DNA of 37,334 nucleotides from Pseudomonadota bacterium (lineage in GTDB: Bacteria > Desulfobacterota > Syntrophorhabdia > Syntrophorhabdales > Syntrophorhabdaceae). The position numbers and the translations under genes were made by a program. Positions 34,236-37,334 of the stretch are shown piece after piece. Under the pieces are notes generated by a model, which had not been told where the DNA came from, made no database searches, and saw only the letters and a program-made list of their open reading frames with translations. Position 1 is the first letter of the stretch. Each line of letters begins with the position of its first letter. The stretch is taken from assembly GCA_026388315.1 (NCBI GenBank), contig JAPLKA010000081.1:1-37334 (forward strand). Direction: 5' to 3'.

Positions 34236-35485
34236 TACGCACTACCTCCTGAATCGCATCGGTGTGTTGCAACAATCTCTTGTTTTGCCCGGGCATTCTC
34301 GATAATCTGATCGATGGTATCCGTGGGAGAGACCTCTGCAACCCCGGCACGGATGAAGATATCAAAACATGCTTCAGCGCCTATCTTCTCCGCGGCAATA
34401 TTCTCAATACTGTCCAAGGCCTTCAGCTTCAGCTCCTGCGCAAAATTAGATACCAGTTTCTGTGCCTTGTCAATGCTCGTGTGAGGAAATATCGTCAGAA
34501 TCTCATCCCTGCTGTGACGGGCAGAAAAACCCCCAATGGGGTTAAACCGCCTGTTGGTATATTCGCCGAGGGTCCTGAGGATTTCCATCGCTGCCTGTGG
34601 CCCTAACGCGTCATGCAGAAGATTCAGCCGAATGCTGAAAAGCGCCGCTGAAACGGCTGCTACCGTGGCCGTACCACCCAGCATAGCCGCATAATGGACT
34701 CTGAAGGCCTCCCGGGAAAGCAGACCCGTAAGTTCGTCCTCGAACCCTTCCAGGCTGCGGAGGAATTCATCGATAAGGGGAAGTTTCCGGTTGACGGCAT
34801 CTTCGTAAGTCCCCTCGAAGCCGACCGTTCCCTCCCAGAGGATGACAATCCGGTCCGAGATAAAAAAGACATCAGGAATGTCGTGGCTGATCATAACGGC
34901 GGTAAACCCGAACTTTCTCCGGTAATGGGTAATCATACTCAGAATCATGTTTTTCCTGATGGGGTCCTGACCCGTGGTCGGCTCGTCAAAAAGCACGATC
35001 TTCGGGTCCGTCACCAGCGCCCGTGCCAGGGCCACCCGTTTCTGCATCCCGCCGGAAAGCTCCGAAGGGTACTTATGAACCGCTTCGGTAAGCTCTAAGT
35101 CTTCGATCCTTTTCAGTACCCGTTTTTCAATCTCTTTCTTGCTAAGATTCGTCGTCTGCCGCAGAGGAAATGCCACATTGTCGAAGACCGTCATCGAGTC
35201 GAGGAGGGCATTGTTCTGAAACAGATAGGCGATCGCTCTTCTGTATTCCTCCCATTCACGCTTTTTCATTTTATCAATGGGTTGTCCCTCAAAGAGGATA
35301 GTGCCCTCATCCGGTTTGAGGAGTCCGATAATATGTTTAAGAAGCACGCTTTTGCCTGTGCCGCTCTTCCCGATGATCGTCGTAATCTGGTTTTCATAGA
35401 TTTTCAGGTTAACCTTGTCGAGCACGGTCTTTTCACCAAACCGCTTAGTGATGTTTCTGAATTCTATTAAAGGTGTTATCTCCAT
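34235..35485 (-). CDS. mlaF: MlaF ATPase with C-terminal degenerate GGDEF-like domain
   Basis: ATPase of the Mla phospholipid transporter. Residues 1-245 are a complete ABC domain: Walker A GKSGTGKS (39-46), Q-loop Gln90, signature LSGGMQKR (143-150), Walker B VLFDEPTTG (164-172) and H-loop His201. Usual MlaF proteins stop near 270 residues; this one has 416. The extension begins DELTGLLSREAFRVH (250-264), the standard opening of GGDEF domains, and holds SRDEILTIFPHTSIDKA (325-341) at the place of GG(D/E)EF and the following strand. The DxDxF metal motif and the GHxxGD loop are missing (SIRLNLLHDALGPQAAMEIL), so diguanylate cyclase activity is very unlikely. No mlaB is present; the domain may regulate the ATPase. 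It lies between mlaE and mlaD in one operon. Confidence 0.88.
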   Translation of the reverse strand: MEITPLIEFRNITKRFGEKTVLDKVNLKIYENQITTIIGKSGTGKSVLLKHIIGLLKPDEGTILFEGQPIDKMKKREWEEYRRAIAYLFQNNALLDSMTVFDNVAFPLRQTTNLSKKEIEKRVLKRIEDLELTEAVHKYPSELSGGMQKRVALARALVTDPKIVLFDEPTTGQDPIRKNMILSMITHYRRKFGFTAVMISHDIPDVFFISDRIVILWEGTVGFEGTYEDAVNRKLPLIDEFLRSLEGFEDELTGLLSREAFRVHYAAMLGGTATVAAVSAALFSIRLNLLHDALGPQAAMEILRTLGEYTNRRFNPIGGFSARHSRDEILTIFPHTSIDKAQKLVSNFAQELKLKALDSIENIAAEKIGAEACFDIFIRAGVAEVSPTDTIDQIIENARAKQEIVATHRCDSGGSA

Positions 35486-35492
35486 AAAATCC

Positions 35493-36335
35493 TTACATAA
35501 GAAATGACGTTACTACATAATCAGCAATCAGAATCATTACACATGAAAGCACAACAGCCGAGATAGTGGCAAGGCCTACCGACTTTGATCCATAACCATC
35601 GGTCCGCATATGGCAGAAATAGCCCTGAAAACAGCAGACGCAGGAGACAATGACAGCGAAAACCAGGGCTTTTATAAACCCACCCCTGACATCCACCATA
35701 TCGAGGGAAGATTGCACACGGTAAAAATATGTGCCTCCGCTCGTCCCCAACAGGAGAACACCGGTTATATATCCCCCTATGATCCCGATGAGGTCAAAAA
35801 AGGCAGTGAGCAGGGGAAAACTGATGATTGATGCGGCGATCCTCGGGCTGATAAGATACCGCACAGGATCAATCCGCATGGTATACAGGGCATCGATTTG
35901 CTCTGATATACGAAGGATCCCGATCTCCGCAGCCATCCCGGAACCGGCACGTGCAGTGATCATGACTGCCGTGAGGACCGGCCCCATTTCCCTGATAAGC
36001 GAGAGGGATACGGCAGATCCGAGCGCCCCTACAGAGCCGAACTTTACCAGAGTATGAAAAAGCTGCAAACCGAGCACCATACCCGTGAAAAGACCCACCA
36101 GCATCACGATTAAGGACGATGTGGCACCGATATAGTATACCTGGTTTACGATCTCGCGGAATTGTTTTCGCCGGAAGATATTGATAAATGCCAAGGAAAA
36201 GAAAACAACCATTGCGCCAAGATTACCCACCAGACTGATAGTCCTTTTACCGATGGCAGGAAAGAGGAGTGCTAAAGGGTTGTTCCACTGTGGTGATCCT
36301 GTGCCTTTCACGTGTTCACTTTTTTCCTTTCTCAT
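35493..36335 (-). CDS. mlaE: MlaE, Mla ABC transporter permease
   Basis: Membrane permease of the phospholipid transporter. The 280-residue protein has a charged N-terminal ~30 residues and then about five membrane helices with the MlaE/Ttg2B hallmarks LREMGPVL-like LIREMGPVLTAVMITARAGSGMAAEIG and MRIDPVRYLISPR. This short cytoplasmic loop contacts MlaF. ATG 36335 lacks a good Shine-Dalgarno, so a start further in is possible. First gene of the operon mlaE-F-D-C-A. Confidence 0.93.
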   Translation of the reverse strand: MRKEKSEHVKGTGSPQWNNPLALLFPAIGKRTISLVGNLGAMVVFFSLAFINIFRRKQFREIVNQVYYIGATSSLIVMLVGLFTGMVLGLQLFHTLVKFGSVGALGSAVSLSLIREMGPVLTAVMITARAGSGMAAEIGILRISEQIDALYTMRIDPVRYLISPRIAASIISFPLLTAFFDLIGIIGGYITGVLLLGTSGGTYFYRVQSSLDMVDVRGGFIKALVFAVIVSCVCCFQGYFCHMRTDGYGSKSVGLATISAVVLSCVMILIADYVVTSFLM

Positions 36336-36368
36336 TAAAGTGGTGACCCTGCTGAGGACGCTCGAAGT

Positions 36369-36397
36369 ATTCTAACTTCAACTGAATATGGATGCAA
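36369..36397 (-). promoter_or_regulatory. Promoter for mla operon
   Basis: Minus strand: TTGCAT (36392-36397), 17-nt spacer and TAGAAT (36369-36374). It lies about 35 nt before mlaE ATG 36335. Confidence 0.5.
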
Positions 36398-36469
36398 GTT
36401 GATTTTCTGTTTTTGGGGCCTGTCAAAGGGATACAACAGAGATATCGTGTATACTCATAATAATATTGT

Positions 36470-37334
36470 TTACCCGGGAGACGGTTCAAGAAGCCCCGCA
36501 TTTTTGATCAGTTCAAGAACGTGATCCACCTCTTCGGTTCTCCCCCTTTTTCTTGCCCCATTTATGAAAATACTGCATTTCATGTTCAATTCCTCTATTG
36601 CAGCCGTTTTCATGTCGCTGCTTAAAACACCACTTTTAAGGATTTTAACGAGACTTTCTATCCTGAACCGGTCTATCGCTTCAACGCTCTTTGAAAGCTG
36701 GTCCTCGTGGCCACCCTGTTTGATAATCAGAGGTGTTTCGATGAACAAAACCGGGTATTGCGCTGTAATCCTCAACCACATATCATAGTCCTCACATACA
36801 GGCATGGATTCATCAAACAATCCGACCTTGTCAAAAACTTCTCTTTTTATGACAACTGACGACGGGCTTATAATGCACAGGGGCAGACATCTCTCAAATA
36901 TATGACCTGAATATTTCTTGTGTCTCAATTTCTGATTCAGCCTTTTTCCGTTTCGTACCCATATTTCGTCTGTATATGATATAAAAAACCTTTCCCTTTT
37001 CATCAATTCCATCTGTGTGGAAAGCTTGCGTTTCAGCCACAGATCATCCACATCAAGGAACGAGATATACTCCCCTTTTGATATTGCAATGCCATAATTA
37101 CGTGCGCTGCTGATACCCCCGTTTGCCTTCCAGACATACCTTACCGGAAATCCCCTGATTGCCCCTCGTATCTCATACCCCGAAGCTTGCTTAGAAAAGA
37201 AAATCTGTTCAAAATTTCTTGTTGATGCCTCAAAGCTTACCTCGGGGTGATTCATTTCATCATATGAATTGTCAGAGGAACCATCATCAACAACAATGAT
37301 TTCTTTGTCTTGGTAGTCCTGATTAATGACTGAG
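36470..37334 (-). CDS. Family 2 glycosyltransferase (5' end off the window)
   Basis: GT-A fold transferase using a nucleotide sugar, likely for surface polysaccharide. The annotated-looking ATG at 37255 is internal: the same frame stays open to the edge and reads SVINQDYQDKEIIVVDDGSS (starting near 37333), the conserved start region of GT2 enzymes. The DxD-containing motif follows in GGISSARNYGIAISKGEY and ISFLDVDDLW. VFDKVGLFDESMPVCEDYDMWLR-type acceptor motif is present around the middle. The gene is partial; its first residues lie beyond the right edge. It ends 134 bp before mlaE. Confidence 0.88.
   Translation of the reverse strand, partial: SVINQDYQDKEIIVVDDGSSDNSYDEMNHPEVSFEASTRNFEQIFFSKQASGYEIRGAIRGFPVRYVWKANGGISSARNYGIAISKGEYISFLDVDDLWLKRKLSTQMELMKRERFFISYTDEIWVRNGKRLNQKLRHKKYSGHIFERCLPLCIISPSSVVIKREVFDKVGLFDESMPVCEDYDMWLRITAQYPVLFIETPLIIKQGGHEDQLSKSVEAIDRFRIESLVKILKSGVLSSDMKTAAIEELNMKCSIFINGARKRGRTEEVDHVLELIKNAGLLEPSPG

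Noticed and set aside
34235-34740. Active diguanylate cyclase in the MlaF C-terminus
   Set aside because: The residues that bind metal and GTP (DxD, GHxxGD, GG of GGDEF) are missing; only the fold-level pattern remains.
36470-37255. Complete glycosyltransferase starting at ATG 37255
   Set aside because: The frame continues upstream with the conserved GT2 start region to the window edge, so the ATG is internal and the gene is partial.

Overview
The window comes from a Gram-negative, probably anaerobic bacterium. It carries a complete lipid A / outer-membrane assembly operon and a second operon for retrograde lipid transport. It also carries genes common in strict anaerobes: an NDP-forming acyl-CoA synthetase fused to a GNAT domain, a DUF362 ferredoxin protein, an acyl-CoA dehydrogenase and a GYD-domain protein. 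Gene content, gene order and the many short-word intergenic repeats suggest a deltaproteobacterium (Desulfobacterota, perhaps a Syntrophorhabdus-like syntroph). This assignment is inference; there is no rRNA or other phylogenetic marker I can test here. Base composition is moderate and AT-leaning, except for a GC-rich hairpin cluster at about 25.68-25.94 kb.

Layout. 0-2 kb is an accessory-looking stretch with a small unknown protein and a ParB-like gene whose C-terminus looks deleted out of frame, among palindromes and 9-nt word arrays. 2.0-6.7 kb (+) holds the acyl-CoA synthetase/GNAT fusion and ligA. 7.0-10.1 kb (+) is a tightly overlapping four-gene operon: purine nucleoside phosphorylase, MTA/SAH deaminase, Mut7-C RNase-like protein and endonuclease III. 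10.4 kb (+) is a cold-shock gene with its own promoter; it converges on the next operon through a terminator shared by both coding ends. 22.15-10.61 kb (-) is one long overlapping operon: bamA, ompH/skp, lpxD, fabZ, lpxA, a Gfo/Idh oxidoreductase, lpxB, msbA, a DUF374 acyltransferase (frameshifted at an A9 run), waaA (kdtA) and mazG. 22.26-24.18 kb (+) holds cobA-hemD and a YbgC-type thioesterase. 25.54-24.20 kb (-) is the C-terminal protease ctpA. 25.96-27.43 kb (+) holds mnmA and a GYD protein. 27.4-30.7 kb holds an acyl-CoA dehydrogenase, a DUF362 ferredoxin protein and an unassigned membrane protein. 30.9-32.06 kb (-) is an RlmL/YpsC-type rRNA methyltransferase. 36.3-32.07 kb (-) is the mla operon (mlaE, mlaF, mlaD, mlaC, mlaA). 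A family 2 glycosyltransferase runs off the right edge.

The most unusual item is MlaF (34235-35485). A complete ABC ATPase is followed by about 165 residues that look like a degenerate GGDEF domain, and the operon lacks the STAS partner MlaB. The extension may take over MlaB's regulatory role. Other points of interest are the A9 frameshift that splits the DUF374 acyltransferase, a predicted methylthioinosine salvage pair, a divergent promoter pair that seems to give near-leaderless mRNAs for bamA and cobA-hemD, and a recurring class of intergenic islands built from iterated 7-10-nt words in direct and inverted order.
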